NCBI RefSeq assembly: GCF_001423745.1
Contig: NZ_LMPC01000002.1
Location: 1 to 64,000, forward strand
Source: Arthrobacter sp. Leaf337
GTDB taxonomy: Bacteria; Actinomycetota; Actinomycetes; Actinomycetales; Micrococcaceae
Direction of reading: 5' to 3'
Length of the DNA: 64,000 bases
Both the position numbers and the translations under genes were made by a program. Each line of letters opens with the position of its first letter. Within the stretch, counting starts at the first letter, position 1. The notes under the pieces are model-generated. The model was not told the origin of the DNA. It was given only the letters and a program-made list of their open reading frames with translations, and did not search any database. This document shows, piece after piece, positions 9,369 to 18,035 of the stretch.

Positions 9369-11360
9369 TTAACCGGCGGCGACGAGGAAGTTCTTGAGTA
9401 AAGGACCCGATGTTGTGGCTCCCAGGCCGCCTTCTTCGACGAAGACAGCGACGGCGAGGTCGCCGTGCACCGCCACAATCCAGGCGTGCGTCTTGGGCGG
9501 GTTCTCATTTCCGAATTCCGCAGTGCCCGTCTTGGCTCCCACCGGTTCCCCCGGTACGGAGGCCAGGAATCCAGCGTGTCCCGAGGTAACCACGGCGCGC
9601 ATCATGTCGGCCAGCGCGGCCGTTTCCGCCGCCGTGACCGGCTTCTCGGCGGCCTTGGCCGGAGCCGGAGCCGTGGAGGACGACGACGACGTTCCGTCCG
9701 CCGTCGGGGTTCCGGACCCCTCGGGGGCTGCTGTGCCGGAGTTGGCTTCCGCGTTCAGCACGAGGACGGGTGACACGGGGGACCCCTTGGCCACGGAGCC
9801 GGCCATTACAGCAGCAGCCAGCGGCGAGAGCAGTACCTTGCCCTGGCCGATCATGGAAGCGGCATGCTCGGTGCCCTCCGCTTCGCCGGGAACCGAGCCG
9901 AGGAAGGCGGCTGCCCCCAGGCCGGGCGCCTCAACGGCAACACCGAGGGAGGTGGCCGCGGATTCAAGCTGCGCCTGGCTGACGGTGTCGCGGGCCGCAA
10001 TGAAGGCTGTGTTGCAGGAGTGCGCGAACGCGTCCCGCAAGGTGACGGATCCCAGGGAGCTTTCCGGATAGCCCTCCGCATTCTTGAACGTACGGCCGTC
10101 CACCGTGAGCGTCGGCGTGCATTCAACCTTGGAGTCCGGAGTCAGGCCGTTGCGGATCATGGCCAGGGAATCCACCATCTTGAACGTTGAGCCGGGGGCA
10201 TACTGGCCCAGCAGGGCCGTGTTGTAGCCGTTGCTGCCAGGTCCTGAAGCTGCTGCCAGAACTGCGCCGCTGGAAGGGCGCAGGGCCACGATGGCGGACG
10301 CCGGACCGACTTCCGCCAGGACATCTTCGGCGAGCTGCTGCAAGCGGGGGTCCAAGGTGGTTTTCACCGGCGTTCCCGGTTTCATATCAGCCTGGAACAG
10401 AATCCGGCGGCCTTTGTTGGGCAGTGCCTGCTTCTCGTCAGCCGAGAGCCCTGCCTTTTCGGCATAGACCTGGATTCCGTCGGTGCCGCGGAGCTGTGCG
10501 TCGTATTGCTGCTGGAGCCCGCCCGTACCGGTGGTGTCCCCGGCTTTGAGCGTCCCGCCGGATTTTTCGATCTGCTCGGCATTCGCCTCGGCCGCTGTGC
10601 CCAGGAGGGCGCGGGCGAAGGTGCGGGTCAGCGCCAGCGGCAGGAGGTCGGCGATGGACGAGGCGCCTGGGATCTGGGCAATCTGTTCGTCGGTAATGGT
10701 CCGGCCGTCCTGGCGCAGGGTGATGGCGGTGACGAAAGCGGCGGGGCCGGCAGCCTGTACCTGCTGTGTGTACGCGGCGGGGTCCACTCCCACCAGCTGG
10801 GCAAGTTTGGCGGCGGACGCAGCGGGGTCGGCTGAACCCAGCTTGGGCTTGTCGATGCCAACGTTCACCACCGGGCGGTAGGTGACGAGCTTCGCGTCGC
10901 CGGCGCCGAGGATATCGGCACGCTGGGGCGACTGGGCGCCCGCGCCAATGACTTCGCCTTCGGCCAGTTCGGGGGCTAGCAGGGCAGGCTTCCACACGGT
11001 CAGCCATTTGCCTCCGGACTTCTTCAGTTCGGCGGAGGCGGTGTATTTCCACTCGCCGGAGCCGATCTTCCAGCTGTAGTTCAGCGGGACCGTCGCGGTG
11101 TCCTTCTCTAATGTCAGCTCTCCGGTTTCCACGTCCGGTTTGGCGGGATCGAGAGCCTGGAAGACTTCCTTCAGCTGTTCGTTGGCGGCTGCGGAGTCCT
11201 TGCCCTCAAAAGCGACGGAGCCGACGTCAAGCGCAGTCATCGCAGAGGCGAGCTGCTTCGCTGCGTCCTGCGCGCCGGCACGGCCGTCGTCGCAAGCCAC
11301 CAGCGATCCGCCAATTATGAGTCCGACAAGGGCAAGCGAAAGTTTCTGAAAGTTCCCCAC
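9369..11360 (-). CDS. Lipoprotein class B penicillin-binding protein (MecA-N-like)
   Basis: A 663-residue transpeptidase that cross-links peptidoglycan outside the membrane. Seen: a lipoprotein signal ending in GGSLVAC, an NTF2/MecA-N-like domain at about 30-145, a dimerisation region, and a transpeptidase domain with the three active-site motifs STFK (about 393), SCN (about 447) and KTGTAEFG (about 608). I chose GTG 11360 because it places the lipobox at the N-terminus; the frame stays open for 65 more codons but those encode no plausible signal. A Ser/Thr/Pro-rich insert near 540-570 interrupts the catalytic domain. PBP2a-like architecture does not by itself mean beta-lactam resistance. Confidence 0.9.
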   Translation of the reverse strand: MGNFQKLSLALVGLIIGGSLVACDDGRAGAQDAAKQLASAMTALDVGSVAFEGKDSAAANEQLKEVFQALDPAKPDVETGELTLEKDTATVPLNYSWKIGSGEWKYTASAELKKSGGKWLTVWKPALLAPELAEGEVIGAGAQSPQRADILGAGDAKLVTYRPVVNVGIDKPKLGSADPAASAAKLAQLVGVDPAAYTQQVQAAGPAAFVTAITLRQDGRTITDEQIAQIPGASSIADLLPLALTRTFARALLGTAAEANAEQIEKSGGTLKAGDTTGTGGLQQQYDAQLRGTDGIQVYAEKAGLSADEKQALPNKGRRILFQADMKPGTPVKTTLDPRLQQLAEDVLAEVGPASAIVALRPSSGAVLAAASGPGSNGYNTALLGQYAPGSTFKMVDSLAMIRNGLTPDSKVECTPTLTVDGRTFKNAEGYPESSLGSVTLRDAFAHSCNTAFIAARDTVSQAQLESAATSLGVAVEAPGLGAAAFLGSVPGEAEGTEHAASMIGQGKVLLSPLAAAVMAGSVAKGSPVSPVLVLNAEANSGTAAPEGSGTPTADGTSSSSSTAPAPAKAAEKPVTAAETAALADMMRAVVTSGHAGFLASVPGEPVGAKTGTAEFGNENPPKTHAWIVAVHGDLAVAVFVEEGGLGATTSGPLLKNFLVAAG

Positions 11361-11418
11361 CGCGCCATTATGCCCGCAAGCCCGGACAATGTTCTTGTCA
11401 CATGGCACCCGCCCGTGT

Positions 11419-12072
11419 TTAGGGCCGGATGATCCGGCGCTGCGTGGCCACGGAAATCGCAGCGGTGCGGTTGTCCACGCCGAGTTTTCCGTAGATGTGC
11501 ACCAAGTGGGTCTTGACGGTGGCCTCGGAGATGAAAAGCTGCCGGGCGATGGCACGGTTCGGCAGTCCCGTGGCGAGCAGCTGCAGCAGCTGGATTTCCC
11601 TGGCGGACAGTGCCGGTTCAGGGTTCCGGATCCTGCCCATCAGCCGGGCGGCCACCTCCGGAGCCAGCGCCGTCCCGCCGGCCGCCGCGGAGAGGACGGC
11701 CTGCCGGATTTGCTCGGGCGGGGCATCCTTCAGCATGTAACCGCTGGCGCCGGCTTCGACGGCAGCCAGGATATCGGCGTCGGAATCATAGGTGGTGAGG
11801 ATCAGCACCGGCGGTGCCGGCATACCCGCCTCGCCGGCCTTGATCTTTTGCGTGGCCGTGACGCCGTCCATGCCCGCTCCCATTTGCAGGTCCATCAGGA
11901 CCACGTCCACAGGCTCGCCCAGGGTGTGGAGCCTGGCCAGCTGGGCAAGCGCAGCAGCACCGTCGCCGGCTTCGGCGGCCACTGTGATGCCTTCGAAGTC
12001 GCTCAGCATGGCCCGGAGCCCGGCGCGTACCACCGGGTGGTCGTCCACCAGCAGGATTCGGATTCCGCTCAT
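11419..12072 (-). CDS. NarL/LuxR-family response regulator
   Basis: A 217-residue two-component response regulator. Seen: receiver domain at about 1-120 with the acidic DD pair, the phospho-acceptor Asp in VVLMDLQM (near 57) and conserved Lys in YMLKDA; C-terminal LuxR-type helix-turn-helix with LSAREIQLLQLLATG and ISEATVKTHLVHIYGKLGV. ATG 12072 overlaps the histidine kinase stop by four bases (ATGA), so the pair is translationally coupled. The frame extends further upstream, but only as a shadow inside the kinase gene. Its target may be the ABC transporter encoded just across the spacer. Confidence 0.95.
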   Translation of the reverse strand: MSGIRILLVDDHPVVRAGLRAMLSDFEGITVAAEAGDGAAALAQLARLHTLGEPVDVVLMDLQMGAGMDGVTATQKIKAGEAGMPAPPVLILTTYDSDADILAAVEAGASGYMLKDAPPEQIRQAVLSAAAGGTALAPEVAARLMGRIRNPEPALSAREIQLLQLLATGLPNRAIARQLFISEATVKTHLVHIYGKLGVDNRTAAISVATQRRIIRP

Positions 12073-13427
12073 GGCCGCTCCCCGTTTGCCGGTTTCCCGG
12101 TCGCCGACGCGTCCACCAGCGGGAGCCGGATGGCCACCACTGTTCCCTCGCCCGGAGCGGACTCGATGTCGAGAGTGCCGGCCAGCGCCGCCACCCGTTC
12201 CCGGAGGGACCGGAGGCCGTATCCGGAACCATCCTGCGGTTGTGGTCTGTTCGGGTCGACCCCGGATCCCGCCGCTTCCGGGCGGAACCCGACGCCGTCG
12301 TCGTAGATGTCCATGGCCACTTCGCTGCCTAGAAAGGACAGGGTCACGACGGCGGTGCTTGCCTTTGCGTGGACCCACACGTTCGCCAGGCTCGCCTGTG
12401 CCGCGCGGAGGAGGGTGGTGGAGTACGGGTTGGGCAGCTCCACAGGAGTGCCTTCGAGGTCGAAGCGGCACCGAAGGCCGGCCCCGCGTGCCGCTGCCTC
12501 GGCCTCGGTCTTCTCGCAGAGCCGGCGCAGGCTCCCCGCCAGGGACATCTGCTCAAGCGCCGGGGACTGCAGGTCGCGGACAAAGTTGCGCGCCTCGGCA
12601 AGGTTGGCGGACGCAGTTTCCTGCACCGTGCGGAGCCGTTCGCGGGCTGTGGCGGTGTCGCCGTCGACGAGTGCCTTTTCAGCCGAGCGGCCCATCAGCA
12701 CGATGCTCGAGAAACCCTGGGCCAGGGTGTCGTGTATTTCGCGGGCCAGCCGTGCCCGCTCGGTGAGGGTTCCGGCGTCGTGCTGGCTGCGGGCCAGTTC
12801 GCCGCGCGTCCGTCGCAACTCCTCGGCCGCGAGGCGCTGGTTCTCGCCCTCAAGGTACAGCGCCCGGTACGCGAGGCCGGTAATCACGGCGAACGCCGCT
12901 CCGAATACCGGCCCCAGCACCATCGGCAGCTCCAGGGCCGGGCCGGCCGCGCCTCTGTTGTGGAACCAAAGCGCCACCACAACCAGCACGGTGGACGCCG
13001 CAATGACCGGGAGGGCCGCACGCCGCCGCAGTACGTGGAGCTGCAGGAAGAAGAGTGGAAAGGCCAGCCAGACGAAATCCGCGCTGGACCAGATGAGCAC
13101 CAGCCACAAGGCCGAGACTGCCCCGAGCCACCATGGTGCGTATCGCCGCGGATCAAAGCGCTTCGCATCCGTGGAGTGGCGTTTCTCCAGGACCGTGCCG
13201 ATGAGGTAGACGGCTGCGAGCACCACGGCAAGGACCAGGGAAAGCCAGCCCGACAGCGCCGGACCGGACGTCAGGACGCGCGCCATGGCCACCAGAAGCA
13301 AGACGGCGAAGCCCACGTGGAGGCTGATTCTCAGGAGCCGCAGGATTATCGCCGAACCGCTGGGTTCGCTTTGGATCACCACGTGCCTCGCATCAATCCA
13401 GCGTATCCTCCACGACTCCCGTTTCAC
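12069..13427 (-). CDS. Sensor histidine kinase, HisKA_3 type
   Basis: A 452-residue membrane kinase of the NarX/DesK/LiaS class. Seen: about five or six hydrophobic segments in the first 170 residues with no large extracellular domain, a coiled-coil linker, the dimerisation box with phospho-acceptor His in LAREIHDTLAQGFS (near 231), and a C-terminal HATPase with GYGLRSLRERV and a final G-x-G loop in APGEGTVVAIRLPL. The small sensor region suggests intramembrane or partner-mediated sensing. Coupled to the downstream response regulator by a 4-bp overlap, and divergent from the FtsX-type ABC operon at 13580. That layout is common for cell-envelope stress systems; function here is inferred. Confidence 0.93.
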   Translation of the reverse strand: MKRESWRIRWIDARHVVIQSEPSGSAIILRLLRISLHVGFAVLLLVAMARVLTSGPALSGWLSLVLAVVLAAVYLIGTVLEKRHSTDAKRFDPRRYAPWWLGAVSALWLVLIWSSADFVWLAFPLFFLQLHVLRRRAALPVIAASTVLVVVALWFHNRGAAGPALELPMVLGPVFGAAFAVITGLAYRALYLEGENQRLAAEELRRTRGELARSQHDAGTLTERARLAREIHDTLAQGFSSIVLMGRSAEKALVDGDTATARERLRTVQETASANLAEARNFVRDLQSPALEQMSLAGSLRRLCEKTEAEAAARGAGLRCRFDLEGTPVELPNPYSTTLLRAAQASLANVWVHAKASTAVVTLSFLGSEVAMDIYDDGVGFRPEAAGSGVDPNRPQPQDGSGYGLRSLRERVAALAGTLDIESAPGEGTVVAIRLPLVDASATGKPANGERP

Positions 13428-13579
13428 GGTGAAATCGGGCCCGGCGGCCGGAGATCAACCATTTGGTTGAGCCGCTGCTCCACCCGGTGCCTCCGGATGG
13501 CCAACCGGGAGGCCGATGTGCGCTGCCGTCCGTGGCGGAAGAGTGGGAAACAGCACCACACCACCACGAAAGGAACCAC

Positions 13580-14689
13580 GTGTTTCTCGCCATTCGCGAT
13601 CTCCGCTTTGCCAAAGGCCGCTTCGTCCTGATGGCAGCAGTCATCGCCCTGATCACTTTGCTGCTCGTGATGCTCTCGGGACTGACTGCCGGCCTGGGCA
13701 ACCAGTCAACGTCGGCGATCGCCGGGCTGCGGACCGACCAGATAATCTTCGGTGCCCCGGCGGGCACTCCGGCCAAGGCGTCGTTTACCGAGTCGGAAGT
13801 GACCCGGGAGCAGCTGGCTGCCTGGTCCGCGCAGGACGGCGTTGCCGGGGTGGAGGCGCTCGGGATCAGCCAGGTCCGAGCGCAGGCCGTTGGCACGGCC
13901 GGTTCGCCTGGCGGCACCGCAAACGTGGCAGTCTTCGGCGGCAGTAACGGCCTGTCCGCGGGTCCGGCCAGCCCCATGCCTGATCCCGCGGACGACGGAA
14001 CGGTTGTGGTGGGCGAAACCCTCGCAGCGGACCTGCATCTCAGCCCCGGCAGCCTCCTGGCAGTGGGCGGCGTTGAACTTGCCGTTGCGGGCATCGTTCC
14101 TGACCAGTGGTATTCACACATCGGCGTCGTCTGGACCTCGTTGAGTGACTGGCGGCAACTGGCCCGCATCGGCAGCGGGTCCCTGGGCACCGTACTGGCC
14201 GTGACGTTCGACGCCGGCGCCCAGGTTGACGTGGACGCCGCCAATGCTGCTGCCGGGACGGTCAGCACCACCCGCGACGGTTCGTTCCAGGCCCTCGGAT
14301 CCTTCAAGAGCGAGAACGGCTCGCTGATGTTGATGCAGGCGTTCCTGTACGGCATCTCCGCCCTTGTGATCGTGGCTTTCCTGACGGTGTGGACCGTCCA
14401 GCGGACCCGGGACATTGCCGTGGTCAAGGCTATGGGCGGGTCGCCCGGCTACGTACTCCGGGATGCAATGGGACAGGCCCTGATGGTGCTGGCCGCAGGG
14501 ACAATTGCCGGCGGCGGAACGGGCCTGCTCGGCGGGTTCCTGGCGGCACAAGCTGCGCCGTTCCTGCTCACCCCCGCCACCACGCTGGTGCCCATCGCCG
14601 GCATCCTGCTCCTGGGCCTGTGCGGTGCAGCAGTGGCCGTCCGCGGCGTGACCAGGATTGACCCCCTGCTTGCCCTCGGCGGCAACTGA
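13580..14689 (+). CDS. FtsX/MacB-type ABC transporter permease
   Basis: A 369-residue membrane protein with the MacB/FtsX layout: one N-terminal membrane helix (VLMAAVIALITLLLVML), a periplasmic-side domain of about 200 residues, then three membrane helices in the last 120 residues, including ALVIVAFLTVWTVQRTRDIAV with the conserved region after helix 2. GTG 13580 was chosen because AAAGGA precedes it and it starts just before the first helix. Its ATPase partner follows 51 bp downstream. Such transporters export peptides or lipids, or transmit mechanical signals; the substrate is unknown. Confidence 0.88.
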   Translation: MFLAIRDLRFAKGRFVLMAAVIALITLLLVMLSGLTAGLGNQSTSAIAGLRTDQIIFGAPAGTPAKASFTESEVTREQLAAWSAQDGVAGVEALGISQVRAQAVGTAGSPGGTANVAVFGGSNGLSAGPASPMPDPADDGTVVVGETLAADLHLSPGSLLAVGGVELAVAGIVPDQWYSHIGVVWTSLSDWRQLARIGSGSLGTVLAVTFDAGAQVDVDAANAAAGTVSTTRDGSFQALGSFKSENGSLMLMQAFLYGISALVIVAFLTVWTVQRTRDIAVVKAMGGSPGYVLRDAMGQALMVLAAGTIAGGGTGLLGGFLAAQAAPFLLTPATTLVPIAGILLLGLCGAAVAVRGVTRIDPLLALGGN

Positions 14690-14740
14690 CTCCGCCCCCA
14701 CGATCCCCCCACACTTATATTCCTTGAAAGGCATACTCCA

Positions 14741-15451
14741 TTGGATACCCCGCTCAACCTGGTCAACGTGACGCTCGAGTACCCGGACGGAGACACCACC
14801 CTCAAGGCACTGGACTGCGTGAACCTCGCGCTCGGCGCAGGGGAATTTCTCGCCCTCGTAGGACCTTCGGGATCCGGCAAGTCCTCCTTGCTTGCAGTCT
14901 CAGCGGCGCTCATCCGTCCCACCTCGGGCGTGGTGACCATCGACGGGCAGGAGGCCAACGGCCTGCGGGACGCTGAGCTGACAGCCCTGCGCAGGGAACG
15001 GATCGGCATCATCTTCCAACAGCCGAATCTTCTGCCGTCCCTGACTGCGGCCGAGCAGCTCCTCCTCGCGGACCATCTGCGCGGGAAACCCCTGGCTGCG
15101 GCCCGCAGGCGTGCCGACGAGCTTCTGGACGTCGTCGGGCTCGGTACCGTGCGGGACAAGCGTCCGCATCAGCTGTCCGGCGGACAGCGTCAGCGCGTCA
15201 ACATAGCCCGCGCCCTGATGGGCCGCCCCAAGGTGCTTCTAGTGGACGAACCTACCGCCGCCCTGGACCACGAGCGGAGCGGGGGCATCATCCGGCTCCT
15301 GCGCGAGGTCACGGACGAATTCAATGTGGCCACTGTGATGGTCACCCACGACACCGAATTCGTGCCAATGACAGACCTCGTGGCCAGCGTGCGGGACGGG
15401 CGGGTTTCTGCCCTTCAGCCCGCCAAAGTCCCCTCACGGGCGTCATCGTAA
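14741..15451 (+). CDS. LolD/MacB-type ABC transporter ATP-binding protein
   Basis: A 236-residue ATPase partner of the upstream permease. Seen: Walker [10 protein letters not shown] (near 47), Q-loop in [13 protein letters not shown], signature [15 protein letters not shown], Walker [13 protein letters not shown], and switch His in VMVTHD. The start is a TTG with GAAAGG ten bases upstream; no closer ATG or GTG fits the domain start. The 3-prime end runs 37 bp into the convergent HxlR regulator gene, so the two genes share their terminal coding sequence on opposite strands. Confidence 0.92.
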   Translation: MDTPLNLVNVTLEYPDGDTTLKALDCVNLALGAGEFLALVGPSGSGKSSLLAVSAALIRPTSGVVTIDGQEANGLRDAELTALRRERIGIIFQQPNLLPSLTAAEQLLLADHLRGKPLAAARRRADELLDVVGLGTVRDKRPHQLSGGQRQRVNIARALMGRPKVLLVDEPTAALDHERSGGIIRLLREVTDEFNVATVMVTHDTEFVPMTDLVASVRDGRVSALQPAKVPSRASS

Positions 15452-15774
15452 GCTTCCCTGGCGCCCAGAATGCTGGCGACATTTGACTCAGCCCATTCCC
15501 TGAGCACGGTCAGCGGGCCCAACAGGGACACCCCCAGGTCAGTCAACTGGTAGTCAACGCGGGGCGGGACCTGGGCGAACACCGTTCTGGTGATCAGCCC
15601 GTCCCGTTCCAGCGCCCTGAGCGTCTGGGTGAGGACCTTGGGGGTGATTACGTGGACATGCTTGCGCAATTCGGAGAAACGGACCGGTCCGTCCGCCAGG
15701 ACCTGCACCACCAGGGAGGCCCATTTGTCACCGACCCTCTGAAAGACAACCCGCGAGGGGCACTTCGGATCCAT
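15415..15774 (-). CDS. HxlR-family (QorR/YodB-like) redox regulator
   Basis: A 119-residue winged-helix transcription factor. Seen: the HxlR layout with a Cys near the N-terminus (residue 5, in DPKCPSR) before VGDKW, the helix-turn-helix [25 protein letters not shown], and wing [16 protein letters not shown]. In YodB, HypR and QorR the equivalent N-terminal Cys senses quinones or hypochlorite; whether this Cys does so is inferred. Divergently oriented to an NAD(P)-binding oxidoreductase, with a palindrome between them, the classic arrangement for a thiol-switch repressor and its detoxification target. Overlaps the 3-prime end of the ABC ATPase gene by 37 bp. Confidence 0.9.
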   Translation of the reverse strand: MDPKCPSRVVFQRVGDKWASLVVQVLADGPVRFSELRKHVHVITPKVLTQTLRALERDGLITRTVFAQVPPRVDYQLTDLGVSLLGPLTVLREWAESNVASILGAREAYDDAREGTLAG

Positions 15775-15846
15775 GATGTCTCCACCCGGCCAGGCGACAA
15801 GCTGGTTGGTATCGATTAGGCAGCCTCGTTTCTTCTGCGCCCCTAG

Positions 15847-15861
15847 GTATCCTAGAGATAC
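15847..15861. promoter_or_regulatory. Palindromic HxlR operator candidate
   Basis: GTATCCTAGAGATAC is a perfect inverted repeat (GTATC, five-base spacer, GATAC) centred 43 bp upstream of the oxidoreductase start and 80 bp from the regulator start. Extra half-sites GTATC (15809-15813) and GATAC (15875-15879) flank it. Regulation by the neighbouring HxlR protein is inferred. Confidence 0.55.
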
Positions 15862-15896
15862 TGTGAATTTCTACGATACCCAGTCCGAGGAGCGGC

Positions 15897-16544
15897 ATGA
15901 AAATCGCGGTGTACGGTGCCACCGGCATGGTGGGCGGCCAGATCGTCAAGGAATCGCTGCGGCGGGGCCACAAAGTCACCGCCATTTCCCGGACAGGCGC
16001 TGCACTCCCCGGCGCCACGGCCTGCAGCGCGGAACTGGCAGACACGCGCATGTTCGCGAGCATTGCCAGCGATCACGACGCCGTGGTGCTGGCCACGGTG
16101 CCCAGCCGCACGGGCGGTGATCACGGCGAATGGCTGGCCGCCATGAAGGCAGCCTTCAGCAGTGCCGGTACAACGCGCCTGCTGGTGGTAGGGGGCGCCG
16201 GCGCACTCGAAATCAACGGTGTGCGCCTGTGTGATTCGCCCGATTTTCCTGAGCCCTACCGCCCCGAAGCCCGCACCATGGCCGCCGCCTACGATGAAAT
16301 TCGATCTGCTCCGGAATCCCTTAACTGGACCATGCTGGCGCCCGCCCCAGTCATGCAGCCGGGCATCCGCACCGGCAAGTATGTGACGGCGGACAACTCA
16401 CCCGCCGGCCGGTCCATCACTACCCAGGACTTTGCCGCGGCAATGCTGGACGAGTTGGAAAATCCGGCCCACCACCGGGCACGCTTCACAGTTGCGAACA
16501 CGGACGCCAGCGCGGTCGGCGAGCCGGGATACCCCGTTTCCTGA
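15897..16544 (+). CDS. NAD(P)H-binding oxidoreductase (NmrA/YwnB-like atypical SDR)
   Basis: A 215-residue cytoplasmic Rossmann-fold protein. Seen: nucleotide-binding VYGATGMVGG at residues 4-13, followed by a basic Arg after beta-2 (AISRTG) consistent with NADPH preference, and a middle strand LLVVGGAGALEI. It lacks the Tyr-x-x-x-Lys catalytic pair of classical short-chain dehydrogenases, as in the atypical NmrA-like group that includes quinone reductase QorB relatives. GAGGAG precedes the ATG. Divergent from a Cys-containing HxlR regulator, which suggests a role in quinone, aldehyde or oxidant stress; substrate unknown. Confidence 0.85.
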   Translation: MKIAVYGATGMVGGQIVKESLRRGHKVTAISRTGAALPGATACSAELADTRMFASIASDHDAVVLATVPSRTGGDHGEWLAAMKAAFSSAGTTRLLVVGGAGALEINGVRLCDSPDFPEPYRPEARTMAAAYDEIRSAPESLNWTMLAPAPVMQPGIRTGKYVTADNSPAGRSITTQDFAAAMLDELENPAHHRARFTVANTDASAVGEPGYPVS

Positions 16545-16595
16545 TCTGGCGGGCCGTACCACCGGCCCCGCAAGCCGAAGCCACCGGAGCCGGCG

Positions 16596-18035
16596 CTACA
16601 GGCCAAGCCGGGGAAGCGGCAACCCGAATATGTCTTTGAGGGCATATTTCGCGGCGTGGAAGCCGGGCATGCCGGTAACGCCGGGACCGGGAGGGGTGGA
16701 GGAGGAGCACAGGTACACGCCCGGCAGGGGAGTTCGCCACGGGACTGGACTAACCACGGGCCTCTGTATCAGCCCGCGGAGGTCCATCAAACCTGCCGCG
16801 AAGTCGCCGCCCACGTAGTTCTGGTTGTATACCGCCAGTCCGGCCGCCGTCGTCACCTGCACCTGGACCACAAGGTCACGGAAACCAGGGGCAAAACGTT
16901 CCAATTGCGCCGTCACAGCCTCCGCCATGTCCTTGGTTGATCCAGCCGGAACATGGCAGTACGTCCACAGGATGTGCCGTCCCTTCGGGGCGCGGGAATC
17001 GTCAAACCGCGAAGGCTGGGACACCAGGACGTAGGGACGATCCGGGTGCTTTCCGGCAGCCACCTGGTTTTCGGCTTCGGCCATCTCGGCTCGCGTGCCG
17101 CCCACGTGGACGGTGCCGGCGTCCGCCAATTCCGCCGCTTGCCACGGAACCGGTCCGGCCAGGATGAAATCGACCTTGCAGGCGGCGTTCCCGAACCGAT
17201 ATGACGCCAGGGAGCGGAGGTACCCGGCGGGCAACCTGTCTCCGGAAAGCCTGAGCAGTGCCGGGGGCGCTATATCCAGGAGTGTCGCCCTGACCGCCGG
17301 CAGTTCCGCCAGGGAATCGATCCGCCGCCCGGTTTCCACGGACCCGCCGTGCGCTTCGATGTCCCGGACCATGGCGCTGGCGATGGAAGCTGACCCGCCC
17401 GCCGGAATAGGCCAGCCCTGCGCATGCGCCAGCGTGCCCAGCATGAGCCCTGCGCCGGCGGGTGCCAGCGACGGCAAGGCGCCCACGGAGTGCGCGGCAA
17501 CACCAGTCAGGAGGGCCGGTGCCAGATCGTCCCTGAATCTGGTGTTCCATGCCGGTGAGCCCTGCTCAAGGGTCCGCAGGCCGAATAGCACTGCTGCAAC
17601 GGGGTCGTGCGGGATCCGCAAGAGCTGGTTGAGGGTGAAGTCGGCAACGCCGGCGGCCCGGCGGACGAGGGGTGCCATCAGGCGGTGGTACGCGGGGCCG
17701 TCCCGTCCGAGCCCCTCCGCAGTGCGGTCCAGGGAGCGGTACGCCAGCGCAGCCCGGCCCCCGTCCAGGGGCGACGCGAAGGAGAGCTCGGGTGTGATGA
17801 GGTGGATTCGCCGCGCCAGCTCGAAGGCCTGGAAAAAGGGGGAGGCCAGCGCCATCGGCTGGACTGCCGAGCAAATATCATGCAGGTGGCCGGGCTGCAT
17901 CAGTTCGGAGGTCCGAAGGCCGCCGCCGGGAGTGGCTGCCTCCTCAAACACGTGAACCTTGAGCCCGGCGCGGGCCATTGTTACCGCTGCGGCAAGGCCG
18001 TTGGGACCGGAGCCGACGACGGCGACGTCAGGCAT
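16596..18035 (-). CDS. CrtI/phytoene-desaturase-like FAD oxidoreductase
   Basis: A 479-residue FAD-dependent oxidoreductase. Seen: N-terminal dinucleotide-binding motif VVGSGPNGLAAAVTMARAG (residues 5-23) followed by the GG-motif PGGGLRTSEL, and a C-terminal FAD-closing segment near GVYLCSSSTPPGPGVTG, both as in the NAD(P)/FAD oxidoreductase family of phytoene desaturases and retinol saturases. No crtE or crtB lies nearby, so a carotenoid role is not supported by context; many actinobacterial members have unknown substrates. The start overlaps the upstream membrane glycosyltransferase gene by eight bases, suggesting co-translation. Confidence 0.85.
   Translation of the reverse strand: MPDVAVVGSGPNGLAAAVTMARAGLKVHVFEEAATPGGGLRTSELMQPGHLHDICSAVQPMALASPFFQAFELARRIHLITPELSFASPLDGGRAALAYRSLDRTAEGLGRDGPAYHRLMAPLVRRAAGVADFTLNQLLRIPHDPVAAVLFGLRTLEQGSPAWNTRFRDDLAPALLTGVAAHSVGALPSLAPAGAGLMLGTLAHAQGWPIPAGGSASIASAMVRDIEAHGGSVETGRRIDSLAELPAVRATLLDIAPPALLRLSGDRLPAGYLRSLASYRFGNAACKVDFILAGPVPWQAAELADAGTVHVGGTRAEMAEAENQVAAGKHPDRPYVLVSQPSRFDDSRAPKGRHILWTYCHVPAGSTKDMAEAVTAQLERFAPGFRDLVVQVQVTTAAGLAVYNQNYVGGDFAAGLMDLRGLIQRPVVSPVPWRTPLPGVYLCSSSTPPGPGVTGMPGFHAAKYALKDIFGLPLPRLGL

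Noticed and set aside
13421-13440. parS-like GTTTCACGGTGAAAT near the histidine kinase start
   Set aside because: One extra base breaks the palindrome centre, so ParB half-sites would be out of register.
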